Shown piece by piece: positions 17,290 to 26,221 of a DNA stretch of 64,000 nucleotides. Source of the stretch: Nocardioides pinisoli. GTDB lineage: Bacteria; Actinomycetota; Actinomycetes; Propionibacteriales; Nocardioidaceae. The notes below the pieces were generated by a model. That model saw only the letters and a program-made list of their open reading frames with translations, was not told where the DNA came from and searched no databases. The number at the start of each line of letters is the position of its first letter. Within the stretch, counting starts at the first letter, position 1. The stretch is from positions 186,001 through 250,000 of the forward strand of contig NZ_JANARS010000003.1 of NCBI RefSeq assembly GCF_024199985.1. Reading direction: 5' to 3'. The position numbers were made by a program, and so were the translations under genes.

Positions 17290-18588
17290 ATGACAGCCCA
17301 CTTCTCGGCACGACGCCGTGCCGACGAGTTCGAGGCACTCCTCTCCCGTGACCCCTCGGCCCCGCCCGCGGGCCGTGACGCCGAGCCGTACGCCGACCTG
17401 CTCGAGGTCGTGGCCGACCTGCGGGCGGTGCCGCCCGTGACCGCGCGGCCCGAGTTCGTGGCGTCGTTGCGCGAGCGCCTGATGGCGGAGGCCGACACCG
17501 CCCTGGTGCGCCAGCCGGCGGCTCCGTCGCGACTGGCGATGCCCGCCCGGTCGCGCACCCGGCAGCGCCGCATCGGCGCCGTCCTCGGCGCCGCCGCCCT
17601 CGCCGGCTCGGCGGCCACCATGGCCGTCGCGGCGCAGACGGCCCTGCCCGGCGAGTCGCTCTACGGCGTCAAGCGCGGCATCGAGTCCGCGCAGGTGCGC
17701 CTCGCCACCGACGAGGCCGACCGCGGTCGCACCCTGCTGGCGCAGGCCGGGACCCGCCTCACCGAGGTCGAGGAGCTGGCCGCCGACGACGCCGGTCGCG
17801 ACCAGCTGGTGCCCGACACGCTCGACTCCTTCACCCGCCAGTCGAGCGACGGCGTGCGCAGCCTGCTCGTCTCCTACGAGGCCACCGGCGACGCCAGCGA
17901 CGCGCAGGTGGCGCGCGACTTCACCGCCACGAGCATGGACCGCCTCGAGCGCCTCCAGGGCGAGCTGCCGGAGAGCGCACGCGACGAGCTGCTCGCCGCG
18001 GGCCGGACGCTCGCCGACCTCGACCTCGAGGTGAGCAGCGCCTGCCGCGGCTGCACCGGCGGCATCACCACGACGCCCGACTTCCTGCTGACCAGCGCGC
18101 CGTCCACCGGCCTGCTGGCCGGCCTCGACACCGACCAGCTGACCCTCGAGGGCGCGCCGATCTCGGGGCAGGACCTCACCGGCATCACCGTGCCCGAGGC
18201 GCTCGACCCGCAGCAGGTCGTGCCGACCACCCTGCCGTCGACCACGCTCGCGCCGAACCCGTCCTCGCTCGCCCCCGACCCGACCGGCACCGGTCCCGCC
18301 AAGCCCGAGCCGACCAAGCCGGTGAAGGAGCTCACCGACGACGCCGCAGACGCCACCGACGGCCTCACCGACACCGTGACCGGCACGACCGACGGCGTCA
18401 CCGACGGACTCACCGACACGACCGGCACCCTGTCCGGCCAGCTCGACGACGCGACCGGCGGCGCGCTCGGCGGCCTCACCTCGGGCGCCGACGACGCCAC
18501 GGGCGGGCTCATCGGCGAGGTGACCGGCACCGTCGACGGCCTGACCGGCGGCACGCTCGACGACGCGACCGGCGGCCTCCTGCCCTAG
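17290..18588 (+). CDS. DUF5667 transmembrane protein, probable RsbN-like anti-sigma factor
   Basis: 432 residues. The cytoplasmic N-terminal part (1-95) contains FEALLSRD and RPEFVASLRERLMAEAD; one membrane helix spans about 98-118 (IGAVLGAAALAGSAATMAVAA). Outside lies the DUF5667 domain (about 120-235) with LPGESLYGVKRGIESAQVRLA, then a Pro/Thr-rich stretch and a C-terminal run of TDGLTDT/DDATGG repeats. Position right after the BldN-like sigma and the domain match support sequestering of that sigma at the membrane. The repeat tail is unusual for a pure anti-sigma and suggests an extracellular role or spacer. It carries its own BldN-type promoter. Confidence 0.8.
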   Translation: MTAHFSARRRADEFEALLSRDPSAPPAGRDAEPYADLLEVVADLRAVPPVTARPEFVASLRERLMAEADTALVRQPAAPSRLAMPARSRTRQRRIGAVLGAAALAGSAATMAVAAQTALPGESLYGVKRGIESAQVRLATDEADRGRTLLAQAGTRLTEVEELAADDAGRDQLVPDTLDSFTRQSSDGVRSLLVSYEATGDASDAQVARDFTATSMDRLERLQGELPESARDELLAAGRTLADLDLEVSSACRGCTGGITTTPDFLLTSAPSTGLLAGLDTDQLTLEGAPISGQDLTGITVPEALDPQQVVPTTLPSTTLAPNPSSLAPDPTGTGPAKPEPTKPVKELTDDAADATDGLTDTVTGTTDGVTDGLTDTTGTLSGQLDDATGGALGGLTSGADDATGGLIGEVTGTVDGLTGGTLDDATGGLLP

Positions 18589-18602
18589 CTGCCGGGCGCT
18601 GC

Positions 18603-19781
18603 TCAGCCGAAGACGCCGCCGCGGTCGCGCAGCAGGTCGAACAGCGTGTGCTGGATGGTCTCGCGCACCTGGTCGGTGACGTTGAAGACCAGCATCGGGT
18701 CCTCGGCCTCGCCGGGCTCGTAGGCGTCGGTGCGGATCGGCTCGCCGAACTCGAGGATCCACTTCGAGGGCAGCGGCACGAGGCCGAGCGGGCCGAGCCA
18801 CGGGAAGAACGGCGTGATCGGGATGTAGGGGACGCCGAGGAGCCGCGCGAGCGACGGGACGTTGCCGACGAGGGGGTAGATCTCCTCCGCGCCCACCACG
18901 GACAGCGGGATGATCGGAACGCCGGTGCGCAGCGCCGCGGAGACGAACCCGCCGCGCCCGAAGCGCTGCAGCTTGTAGCGCTCGCTGAACGGCTTGCCGA
19001 TGCCCTTGAAGCCCTCCGGCCAGACGCCGACGAGCTGACCCTCGGAAAGCATCCGCTCGGCGTCCTCCGTGCAGGCCAGCGTGGCACCGCCCGCGCGGGC
19101 CAGGGCGCTGACCACCGGGAGCTTGAAGACCAGGTCGGCGCCGAGCGGCCGCAGGAAGCGGCCGGCGTGGTCGTGCACCGTCAGCATCGTCATGAGGCCG
19201 TCGAGGGGGATGGTGCCGGAGTGGTTGGAGACGACGAGCGCGCCACCCTCCGCGGGGATGTTCTCCAGTCCGCGGACCTCGAGGCGGAACCACTTCTCCG
19301 CGATCGGCCGCAGCGCAGCCATGAAGAACCGCTCGGTCAGCTCTCGGTCGAAGCCGTAGTCGTCGACCTCGTAGTCACCCTCGAGGCGGCGGCGGCAGAA
19401 GGCCATCAGCTCGGCCGCGCGGCGCTCCCAGTCGGCGCCGAAGACCTCCTGGGCGGCTCCTTGCGCCGCCGCGAGCCAGTCGGCGACCGGGATGCCGGTG
19501 GTCGGGGGCTTCGCGGCCTCGCCGCCGGTCGGTGGCGTCACGACCGTCTCGTCGGCGGATCCGGTGGCTCGGCCGCTGCCGGCGCGGGCCTTCTTCCCAG
19601 GTGCGTCCGTGGCACCCGCGCGACGCGGCTTGGCGGACGAGGCCTTGCGCGACGAGGGCGCCAGGTTGCGCGCGGCCGAGGACGGCCGGGCGCTGCCCGA
19701 GCCGCGGCCCGGGCGGCCACCGGTGCCGATCGGGATGACGACGGCGTCCTCGCCGTCGCGGCGGCGGGCTTCCTCAGGCAC
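18603..19781 (-). CDS. lysophospholipid acyltransferase family protein (PlsC-like)
   Basis: 392 residues. The first 110 are basic and low-complexity (Ser/Ala/Lys/Arg-rich), unlike the catalytic part. The acyltransferase domain (about 160-350) has NHSGTIPLD in place of the usual NHxxxxD motif (His and Asp keep their spacing), then GVWPEGFKG and PIIPLSVVG. The product would acylate a glycerol-phosphate or lysophospholipid at the membrane. GTG 19781 overlaps the SDR gene by eight bases. An acyltransferase follows the epimerase in the same order in M. tuberculosis (Rv0501-Rv0502, from memory). Confidence 0.82.
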   Translation of the reverse strand: MPEEARRRDGEDAVVIPIGTGGRPGRGSGSARPSSAARNLAPSSRKASSAKPRRAGATDAPGKKARAGSGRATGSADETVVTPPTGGEAAKPPTTGIPVADWLAAAQGAAQEVFGADWERRAAELMAFCRRRLEGDYEVDDYGFDRELTERFFMAALRPIAEKWFRLEVRGLENIPAEGGALVVSNHSGTIPLDGLMTMLTVHDHAGRFLRPLGADLVFKLPVVSALARAGGATLACTEDAERMLSEGQLVGVWPEGFKGIGKPFSERYKLQRFGRGGFVSAALRTGVPIIPLSVVGAEEIYPLVGNVPSLARLLGVPYIPITPFFPWLGPLGLVPLPSKWILEFGEPIRTDAYEPGEAEDPMLVFNVTDQVRETIQHTLFDLLRDRGGVFG

Positions 19782-20751
19782 GACCGGCCCCTTCCTCGAC
19801 GGAGGGCGTCACCGAGCGGCGGAAGTCGGCGAACGCCTCGGCCGTGGTGAACTGCGGCTCGAAGCCGAGCACGGTGCGCATCCGGGTGGTGTCCACACCC
19901 CGACCGTAGGTCAGGAACCCCAGCTGCTCGGGGGAGAAGTCCGACACCCGGGCCTGGCGCATGGTGGAGCCGAGGCGTCCGACGGCGAAGCGCGGCAGTG
20001 CGACCGACGGCGTGCCGAGGCGGCGTACGGCCTGGCTCAGCGTCATCACGCCGTCACCGGCGACGTTGAAGGTGCCGGCGATGCCGGTGGTCGCGGCGTG
20101 ACGCAGCACCCGCATCAGGTCGTCCTCGTGGAGGAGCTGCAGCCGGGGGTCGAAGCCGAGCACCCGGGGGATCACCGGCAGGCGGAAGTAGTTGGTGAGC
20201 GGGCTCGAGACGTGGGGCCCGACCACGTTGGCCGCCCGGATCAGCGTGACATCGACGTCGGGGCGTCGACGGGCGAACCCGCGGACGTAGCCCTCGATCT
20301 CGTAGACGTCCTTGGCGTAGCCCGAGGACGGCAGCCGCTTGGGACCCATGTCCTCGGTGAACATCGCCGGGTCGCGCGGACCGGACCCGTAGACCGTGGT
20401 CGTCGACTTCACGACCAGCCGCTCGACGGTCGCCGACCGCTGGCACGCAGCGAGCAGCTGCATGGAGCCGATGACGTTGAGCTCCTTCATCGTCCCACGA
20501 CCACCGGCGGAGCCGGGCGTCGCGATCACGCTCATGTGGACGACGGTGTCGACGTCCTCCTTGGCGATGACCTTCGCGATGACGGGGTTGCGGATGTCGG
20601 CGCGGACGAAGGAGACGTCGCCGATGTCACCGCGCGGCGGGACCACGTCCACACCGATGACTCGATCAATGGACGGGTCGCCGGTCGCGGCGCGCGCGAA
20701 TCGTCGTCCGATGTCCCGGGAGATCCCGGTGACCAGCACGACCCGCCCCAT
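19774..20751 (-). CDS. NAD-dependent epimerase/dehydratase family protein (extended SDR)
   Basis: 325 residues. The Rossmann loop VLVTGISRDIGRRFAR has the glycine pattern of extended SDRs; further blocks are VDTVVHMSVIATPG, VVKSTTTVYGSG and LIRAANVVGP. The expected catalytic YxxxK is not present in canonical form: the site reads GYAKDVYEIEGY, with no Lys four residues after either Tyr. This may be a family trait rather than decay, since the rest of the protein is well preserved. It overlaps the acyltransferase gene and lies 12 bases downstream of the bS22 gene. Confidence 0.8.
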   Translation of the reverse strand: MGRVVLVTGISRDIGRRFARAATGDPSIDRVIGVDVVPPRGDIGDVSFVRADIRNPVIAKVIAKEDVDTVVHMSVIATPGSAGGRGTMKELNVIGSMQLLAACQRSATVERLVVKSTTTVYGSGPRDPAMFTEDMGPKRLPSSGYAKDVYEIEGYVRGFARRRPDVDVTLIRAANVVGPHVSSPLTNYFRLPVIPRVLGFDPRLQLLHEDDLMRVLRHAATTGIAGTFNVAGDGVMTLSQAVRRLGTPSVALPRFAVGRLGSTMRQARVSDFSPEQLGFLTYGRGVDTTRMRTVLGFEPQFTTAEAFADFRRSVTPSVEEGAGRA

Positions 20752-20763
20752 GGTCGAGGGGTG

Positions 20764-20865
20764 TTACTTGCCGAGCTTGCGGCGCTGGACGCGCGTCTTC
20801 TTGAGAAGCTTGCGGTGCTTCTTCTTGGCCATGCGCTTGCGCCGCTTCTTGATGACAGAACCCAC
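20764..20865 (-). CDS. 30S ribosomal protein bS22 (33-residue basic miniprotein)
   Basis: 33 residues, more than half Lys or Arg, beginning [20 protein letters not shown]. It is almost identical to the mycobacterial bS22 protein of the same length (AURKAIP1/COX24 family), which binds the small ribosomal subunit. Start GTG 20865 has GGAAAGG eight bases upstream. The neighbours (HTH protein upstream, SDR downstream) keep the order Rv0500A-Rv0500B-Rv0501. Confidence 0.92.
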   Translation of the reverse strand: MGSVIKKRRKRMAKKKHRKLLKKTRVQRRKLGK

Positions 20866-20983
20866 GAATCAGACCTTTCCTTGCGGCCGACGTTCGTCGG
20901 CCGGACCCGCCCACCCTACTTGCCGGGTGCGAGGGACGCGGAATCGCGTCGGACCAGTGGATCCCTGGCGCGGACGAGGGCTG

Positions 20984-21190
20984 TCAGCCGGCGTTGTAGA
21001 AGCTCTTGCGGAGGTATTCGTTGACGTCGTCCTCACGGACCCGGAAGGAGCGGCCGACGCGGACGGCGGGCAGGTCGCCGCCGTGCACGAGTCGGTAGAC
21101 CGTCATCTTCGAGACGCGCATCCTGGCCGCGACCTCGGCGATGGTCAGGAACTGCGCCTCGGACATGTCGCCTGGGGTGTTCTCAGCCAT
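20984..21190 (-). CDS. small excisionase-family HTH protein, BdtA-like
   Basis: 68 residues consisting almost only of a MerR/excisionase-type winged helix: FLTIAEVAARMRVSKMTVYRLVHGG, then LPAVRVGRSFRVREDDVNEYLRKS. It matches the small DNA-binding protein encoded next to bS22 in mycobacteria (Rv0500A) and BdtA in Streptomyces. ATG 21190 is used, though GTG 21199 is in frame and closer to the AGAAGGA ribosome site. The regulated genes are not evident from the sequence. Confidence 0.85.
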   Translation of the reverse strand: MAENTPGDMSEAQFLTIAEVAARMRVSKMTVYRLVHGGDLPAVRVGRSFRVREDDVNEYLRKSFYNAG

Positions 21191-21368
21191 GGTGTGCACC
21201 GATCCTTCTGCGCGGCGACGGCACCGGTTTCCGCACCGGCGTCACAGGCGTGCCGCTCTCGCTGACAATAGGGCTCGCGTGACGCGTGGGGAAGAGGAAC
21301 GCCAGAGAAACTTGTGGGACTGCGGCGTGTCGGGTTGCTTCCGACCGCCGTGCCCGTGGCGCGACGGC

Positions 21369-22550
21369 TCAGGGAAGGGGGTCGAGGCCGTGCAGCGGGA
21401 ACACCTCGGTGCGCGTGGCGTTGATGGCGCGGTCGAGCCACGTCTCGGGGTCGTAGCCCCCGGACCAGTCGCGGTAGGCCGGGGTCCGGCCGTCGGTCAT
21501 GCGGTGCGGCGCGGTCGCCCCCAGCACCTCCTCGACGTAGGCCCGCCACGCCGGCGGGGTCGGCTGGGCGGGGTCGACCGGGTTGCCCGAGACGATGGCC
21601 AGCAGGTGGGTCCAGGCGCGGGGCACGACGTCGACGATGGAGTAGCCACCGCCTCCGGTGACGACCCATCGCCCGCCGGCGACCTCGTGGGCCAGCTCGT
21701 GGAGCGCGAGGTAGGCCGCGCGCTGGCCGTCCACGCTGAGCATCATGTGGGCCAGCGGGTCGTTCATGTGGGAGTCGCACCCGTGCTGGGTGACGAGGAC
21801 CTGCGGGGAGAACTCGCGCAGGATCGGAGGTACGACGGCGTGGAAGGCGCGCAGCCAGCCGGCGTCGGCGGTGCCGGGCGGCAGCGCGACGTTGACCGCG
21901 GTGCCCTCCGCGCCCGGGCCACCGGTGTCGCTCGGGAAGCCGGTGCCAGGGAAGAGCATCTGGCCGGTCTCGTGCAGGGAGATGGTGAGGACCCGCGGGT
22001 CGTCCCAGAAGATCCGCTCGACGCCGTCGCCGTGGTGCACGTCGATGTCGACGTAGGCCACGCGCTCGGCGCCGTCGGCGAGCAGCTGGGTGATGCCCAC
22101 CGCCACGTCGTTGTAGATGCAGAAGCCGCTGGCCTTGTCGGGCATGGCGTGGTGGAGCCCGCCGGCGATGTTGACCGAGTGGAGCGACTCCCCGCTCCAG
22201 ACCTGGCGGAACGCCTCGAGGGTGGCGCCGACGACGTGGGCGCTGGCGAGGTGCATGTCGGCGAACACCGGGTCGTCCTCGGTGCCGAGCCCACGGGCGG
22301 CGTCCTCGAAGCCGGGCGTGGCACCGGCCCGGGTGACTGCCTCGATGAGGCCCTGGTCGTGGACGGTGCGGATCTGCTCGTCGGTGGCCACGGGCGCGTC
22401 GACGCGGTGGATCCCCTCGAGCACGCCGAGCTCGTCGGCCAGCCGCATCGTCAGGTCGACGCGCACGGGCGACATCGGATGCGTAGGGCCGAAGTTGTAC
22501 TCGCAGAGCGTCTGGTCGAACACGACGGACGCTGGCCCCGCACACTCCAT
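21369..22550 (-). CDS. AcuC-type histone-deacetylase-superfamily protein
   Basis: 393-residue zinc-dependent deacetylase homolog related to acetoin-utilisation protein AcuC. Active-site blocks are GLHHAMPDKASGFCIYNDVAV, the metal-binding AYVDIDVHHGDGVE (about 167-180), and a late VVTGGGGYSI. In bacteria such enzymes remove acetyl groups from proteins such as acetyl-CoA synthetase or from small amines; the substrate here is unknown. ATG 22550 lies 13 bases after a GGTGGGGG stretch. The intergenic region to the HTH gene (21200-21368) holds no other gene. Confidence 0.88.
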   Translation of the reverse strand: MECAGPASVVFDQTLCEYNFGPTHPMSPVRVDLTMRLADELGVLEGIHRVDAPVATDEQIRTVHDQGLIEAVTRAGATPGFEDAARGLGTEDDPVFADMHLASAHVVGATLEAFRQVWSGESLHSVNIAGGLHHAMPDKASGFCIYNDVAVGITQLLADGAERVAYVDIDVHHGDGVERIFWDDPRVLTISLHETGQMLFPGTGFPSDTGGPGAEGTAVNVALPPGTADAGWLRAFHAVVPPILREFSPQVLVTQHGCDSHMNDPLAHMMLSVDGQRAAYLALHELAHEVAGGRWVVTGGGGYSIVDVVPRAWTHLLAIVSGNPVDPAQPTPPAWRAYVEEVLGATAPHRMTDGRTPAYRDWSGGYDPETWLDRAINATRTEVFPLHGLDPLP

Positions 22551-22576
22551 GTGGCGGACGTTACCCCCACCTGCCC

Positions 22577-23212
22577 TCACCGGCTGCGGGCGACCACCAC
22601 CGTGTTGCCCCGGTAGCGCTCGCCGTCCCAGTCGGTGCACGTCACCAGCACCAGGTCGGGGGCGCCGACGGCGGAGAACAACCGGGCGGCGCGGGCAGCC
22701 AGCTCGGCCCGCCCGAGGTCGCGGACGGAGCGGACCGTGAAGGCCAGTGCGCGCCGGGCCGTCGCCACCTCGACGAGGTCCCCCGCCGCGAGTGCGGCGA
22801 GGTCGTCGAAGACGCCGCCCCCGTCGTGCACGGTGTGCCCGGCCAGCACCGCGGCCCCGTGACGGCTGCCCGGGCGGGCCCCGCCGCGCCACCAGCCCAC
22901 GAGCCGCGGGTCCGCGGGCGGGGCGAGCGTCCCGTCGGCGGCCAGGCCGACCGCCACGACCGGGGCCCGTACGCCGAGGCTCGGGAGCCGCACCTCGACC
23001 GGACGCCCGGGCCGGTGGGTCGTCGTACGCGTTGGCGGGGGTCGCTGCGGCACGATGCTCGACGGCAGGCCGGACGCGCTGGCGCTGCCGGGCGCCGGGG
23101 GCGGCTCCACGCGCAGGGTCGTCACCGCCATCGTCGTCCCCACGCCCAGGGCCAGCAGCGCACCGACCACCGTGGTCCAGCGCGCTGCGGCCCGGGCGTT
23201 CAGCGGTCGCAT
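22577..23212 (-). CDS. class F sortase
   Basis: 211 residues with an N-terminal membrane helix (about 12-30), a Pro-rich linker, and a sortase barrel. The catalytic histidine is in LAGHTVHDGG, the cysteine in LVLVTCTDWDG, and the arginine in RYRGNTVVV. Sortases of this group transfer surface proteins carrying an LPxTG-like signal. The preceding gene on the same strand (23215-24238, two bases away) has the shape of a sorted surface protein but is frameshifted, so the pair is probably a dedicated sortase and its substrate. Confidence 0.88.
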   Translation of the reverse strand: MRPLNARAAARWTTVVGALLALGVGTTMAVTTLRVEPPPAPGSASASGLPSSIVPQRPPPTRTTTHRPGRPVEVRLPSLGVRAPVVAVGLAADGTLAPPADPRLVGWWRGGARPGSRHGAAVLAGHTVHDGGGVFDDLAALAAGDLVEVATARRALAFTVRSVRDLGRAELAARAARLFSAVGAPDLVLVTCTDWDGERYRGNTVVVARSR

Positions 23213-23214
23213 GG

Positions 23215-24238
23215 TCAGTCCTGTCGGGTCCTGACCAGCACTCCGCCGGCCGCGGCCAGCAGGACCGTCCCCATCGCCGCGAGCACGACACCCAGCTGCC
23301 GCGCCGCCCCGGTCCCCTCACGCGGAGCGGCGGGGAGTCCCGCGTCGACCGCGGTCGGCACCGGGGCCGACGAAGCCGGCTGCTCGGACGCCTGCACGCC
23401 CCGCACCCCGGCAGCGGCGGGCTGGGCGCCCGGCTGCTGCGTGACCTGCTCGGCCGGCTCCTCGACCGCAGTCTCGCCCGGCTCTGAGGAGGGAGGGGCC
23501 GTGGTCGGCAGCACCTCGGGCGGCTGGGCCGGCGGAGCCTCCGTGACCGGCGGTTGCGTCACCGGAGGCTGCGTGGTCGGCGGCTCGGTCGTCGGCGGCT
23601 CGGTGGTCGGGGGCTCGGTCGTCGGGGGCTCGGTCGTCGGAGGCTCCGTCGGGCAGACCACGGCCGGGTGGTCGAAGGCGTAGCGGTACTCCTGGTGGGT
23701 GACCGCCGGGTGCTCGACCACCTCGGTCAGCCGCTCGAGGTAGAACCAGTCGGCGCGGCCGGAGCTCCCGTGGCTCGTGTAGTGCAGGCCCCACCCGGTG
23801 TCGTCGAGCCAGGTGACGTTGGGGTTGTTGACGTGCGGCTCGTGCGTCGTGTTGGCCTGCCAGTCGGGGTCGTCGGGCCCGGTCGGGACCGCAGGGACGA
23901 CGCCTGCCGGCAGCGGGCCACCGGTCCACGAGTAGTGCTGCCAGCCCACGACCACCTCTTCGGTCCAGGCTGCCTCGTCGACGACCGTGCGCTCGTCGAC
24001 CTGCCGCCAGCCCTCACCGGGCGACTGCAGCACCCAGTCGGTCGGTGGTCTCGGTCCAGGCCTCGGACGGGACGCACGGCGCGTCGGCGGTCGGCACCGA
24101 CCCGGCGCTGCCGGCCGTGAGGAACAACAGACCACCGCCGAGGACTGCGATGGCCCCGGTCAGGGCCAGCGCGAGCGCCACCCTGATCATCCCCGAGCGT
24201 CGTGTGCGTGCCGATGCTGCCGCGGTCATGACCATCAC
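23215..24238 (-). pseudogene. frameshifted cell-surface protein, presumed sortase substrate
   Basis: Two reading frames together make one protein. The first frame gives a signal peptide (about residues 17-45, ALALALTGAIAVLGGGLLFL) and ends APCVPSEAWTETTD; the next frame continues WVLQSPGEGWRQVDERTVV. Removing one copy of the 4-bp repeat GTCGGTCG at 24037-24044 restores a single frame of about 340 residues. The rest has a Trp-rich extracellular domain, a run of TEPPTT repeats, and a C-terminal hydrophobic helix ending RTRQD after LPAAP, a sorting-signal-like layout without a strict LPxTG. It may be a real mutation, phase variation, or an assembly error. The start is uncertain (GTG 24238 or ATG 24229). 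Confidence 0.75.
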
Positions 24239-24361
24239 CTGATTCCGTGGTCCGCGGAACGACCTGGGCGGTCCCCTCCATCCTCTGACCGGGAGGGGGC
24301 GCAGGCACGCGATGGTGACCGATCAGACAGCCGCACCGGCGACTGGTATGGACCGTCCTCG

Positions 24362-25162
24362 TCAAGACCCTTCGGCGAGCTCGCGCGAGCGGTTGCGGGC
24401 CGCCTCCATCGCGGCCAGGAAGGCCGCACGGACGCGGTGCACCTCCAGCTCGCGCAGCGCCGAGGCGGTGGTGCCGCCCGGCGAGGTCACCTGCTCGCGC
24501 AGCACGACGGGGTGGCTGCCGGTCTCGCGGAGCATCGCAGCGGACCCGACGAGGGTCTGCACGACGAGGTCGGTCGCGGTCGCGCGCGGGAGCCCGAGGT
24601 GGACGCCCGCCTCGATCATCGACTCGACGACGAAGAAGATGTAGGCCGGACCGGAGCCGGAGATGGCGGTCACGGCGTCCATCTGCTTCTCGGGGATGCG
24701 CAGCACCTTGCCGGTGGAGGCCATCAGCGACTCGGCCTCGAGCAGGTGCGACTCGTCGCAGTGGGAGCCGGGCGAGATGGCCGCCATGCCCTCGTCGACG
24801 AGCGCGGGCGTGTTGGGCATGACGCGGACGACGGCGACGCCGTCGGGCACGCGCGACTCGATGTAGGCCGTCGTGATGCCGGCCGCCAGCGACACCAGCA
24901 GCTGGCCCGCACGCAGGTCGGGGGCGATCTCCTCGAGCACGTCACCCATGTCCTGCGGCTTCACGACCAGCGCGACGGTGTCGGCCTTGGCGGCGGCCTC
25001 GCGGTTGGAGACGACCGCGACGCCGTAGCGGTCCTCGAGCTCGCGGGCCCGCTCGGCACGCTTCTCGCCGACCATCAGCTGGTCGACGCGGCGCCCGGCG
25101 CGCACCAACCCGGACAGCAGGGTCTCCCCCATGACGCCGGCACCGATGATCGCTGTGCTCAT
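24362..25162 (-). CDS. proC: pyrroline-5-carboxylate reductase
   Basis: 266 residues; reduces pyrroline-5-carboxylate to proline with NAD(P)H. Rossmann motif IIGAGVMGETLLSGL at residue 5, VVKPQDMGDVLEEI near 70, VRVMPNTPALVDEGM near 115, and the family signature SGSGPAYIFFVVE and QTLVGSAAMLRETG. TAGGTT lies seven bases before ATG 25162, indicating a leaderless transcript. The neighbour upstream is proline dehydrogenase, on the same strand but separated by a repeat element, so synthesis and breakdown genes sit side by side with separate promoters. Confidence 0.95.
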   Translation of the reverse strand: MSTAIIGAGVMGETLLSGLVRAGRRVDQLMVGEKRAERARELEDRYGVAVVSNREAAAKADTVALVVKPQDMGDVLEEIAPDLRAGQLLVSLAAGITTAYIESRVPDGVAVVRVMPNTPALVDEGMAAISPGSHCDESHLLEAESLMASTGKVLRIPEKQMDAVTAISGSGPAYIFFVVESMIEAGVHLGLPRATATDLVVQTLVGSAAMLRETGSHPVVLREQVTSPGGTTASALRELEVHRVRAAFLAAMEAARNRSRELAEGS

Positions 25163-25183
25163 GCGGTCCAACCTACTGCGACG

Positions 25184-25282
25184 ATTTCGACGCGCACGTC
25201 GCGATCTCGTGCCTCGATCGCGGTGCTTGCTCAATCTGGCCCACGACGCGTCCGCTCCTGCGTCGCGGACGCTGTGGGCTCA
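25184..25282 (-). repeat. two-hairpin dispersed element, copy A
   Basis: Begins at the stop codon of the proline dehydrogenase gene. On the minus strand it holds two hairpins: arms GCGTCCGC/GCGGACGC (25248-25272) with loop GACGCAGGA, and arms CGCGATC/GATCGCG (25200-25222) with loop GAGGCACGA, joined by GGCCAGATTGAGCAAGC. The conserved end is GCGCGTCGA. Confidence 0.8.
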
Positions 25283-26215
25283 CTTCTTGGAGACGAGCGA
25301 TCTCACGAAGAACGTGAGGTTCTGCGGCTTCTCGGCCAGGCGGCGCATGAGGTAGCCGTACCACTCGGTGCCGTAGGGGATGTAGACGCGCACGGTCTCC
25401 CCCGCCGCCGCCAGGCGCTTCTGCTCCTCCGGCCGGATGCCGAAGAGCATCTGGAACTCGTAGGTGCCCGGCCGCCGGCCGAAGCGGCTCGCCAGCGACG
25501 ACGCGATCTGGACCATCCGCGGGTCGTGGGTGGCGATCATCGGGTAGCCCTGGCCGCCGAGCAGCACCTTGAGGCAGCGGACGTAGGACTTGTCGACCTC
25601 GGTGCGGTCCTGGAAGGCGACCTGCTCGGGCTCCATGTAGGCGCCCTTGCACAGCCGCACCCGCGAGCCTTCGTAGGCCAGCGCCCGGCAGTCGGCCTCC
25701 GTGCGGCGCAGCATCGCCTGGAGCACGGCGCCCGTCTCCGGGAAGTCCTTGCGGAGCTCACGAAGGATCGAGAGCGTCGAGTCGGTGGTGGTGTGGTCCT
25801 CCATGTCGAGGGTCACCGTCGTGCCGGCGTTGCGGGCGGCGTGGCAGATCTCGCGCGCGTTCTCCAGCGCGACCTTGTGGCCGTTGTCGGGGAGGAACTG
25901 GCCGATCGCGCTGAGCTTGACCGACACCTCCGCCTGGGGCGCGAGGCCCTTGGCCGCCAGGTCGGCCAGCAGCTCCTTGTAGGCCGCGACGGTCGCCTCC
26001 GCCTGCGCGGCGTCGGTCGTGTCCTCGCCGAGGTAGTCGAGCGTCACCCGCAGGCCGTCGTCGACCAGGCCGGCCGTGGCCGCGACCGCGTCGGCGGTGG
26101 TCTCGCCCGGCACGTAGCCGGCCACGATGGAGCTCGAGACGGGCATCGTCGAGACGAGCTTCTTGACTCCCTGGCTGCGGGCGAGGAGCAGGATCGGCTG
26201 GCGGAGCAACGACAT
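25280..26215 (-). CDS. proline dehydrogenase
   Basis: 311-residue monofunctional FAD enzyme that oxidises proline to pyrroline-5-carboxylate. Barrel motifs: VSVKLSAIGQFLP near residue 97, TLDMEDHTTTDSTL near 135, RLCKGAYMEPEQVAF near 187 and MIATHDPRMV near 225; the C-terminal substrate-binding sequence VYIPYGTEWYGYLMRRLAEKP is intact. TAGCCT six bases before ATG 26215 indicates leaderless transcription. The partner P5C dehydrogenase is not in this window. Confidence 0.93.
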   Translation of the reverse strand: MSLLRQPILLLARSQGVKKLVSTMPVSSSIVAGYVPGETTADAVAATAGLVDDGLRVTLDYLGEDTTDAAQAEATVAAYKELLADLAAKGLAPQAEVSVKLSAIGQFLPDNGHKVALENAREICHAARNAGTTVTLDMEDHTTTDSTLSILRELRKDFPETGAVLQAMLRRTEADCRALAYEGSRVRLCKGAYMEPEQVAFQDRTEVDKSYVRCLKVLLGGQGYPMIATHDPRMVQIASSLASRFGRRPGTYEFQMLFGIRPEEQKRLAAAGETVRVYIPYGTEWYGYLMRRLAEKPQNLTFFVRSLVSKK

Positions 26216-26221
26216 GCGGCA

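Noticed and set aside
21280..21360. tRNA-like remnant upstream of the HTH gene
   Set aside because: Its translation looks like the tail of a tRNA-derived peptide, but there is no T-loop or acceptor stem that pairs.
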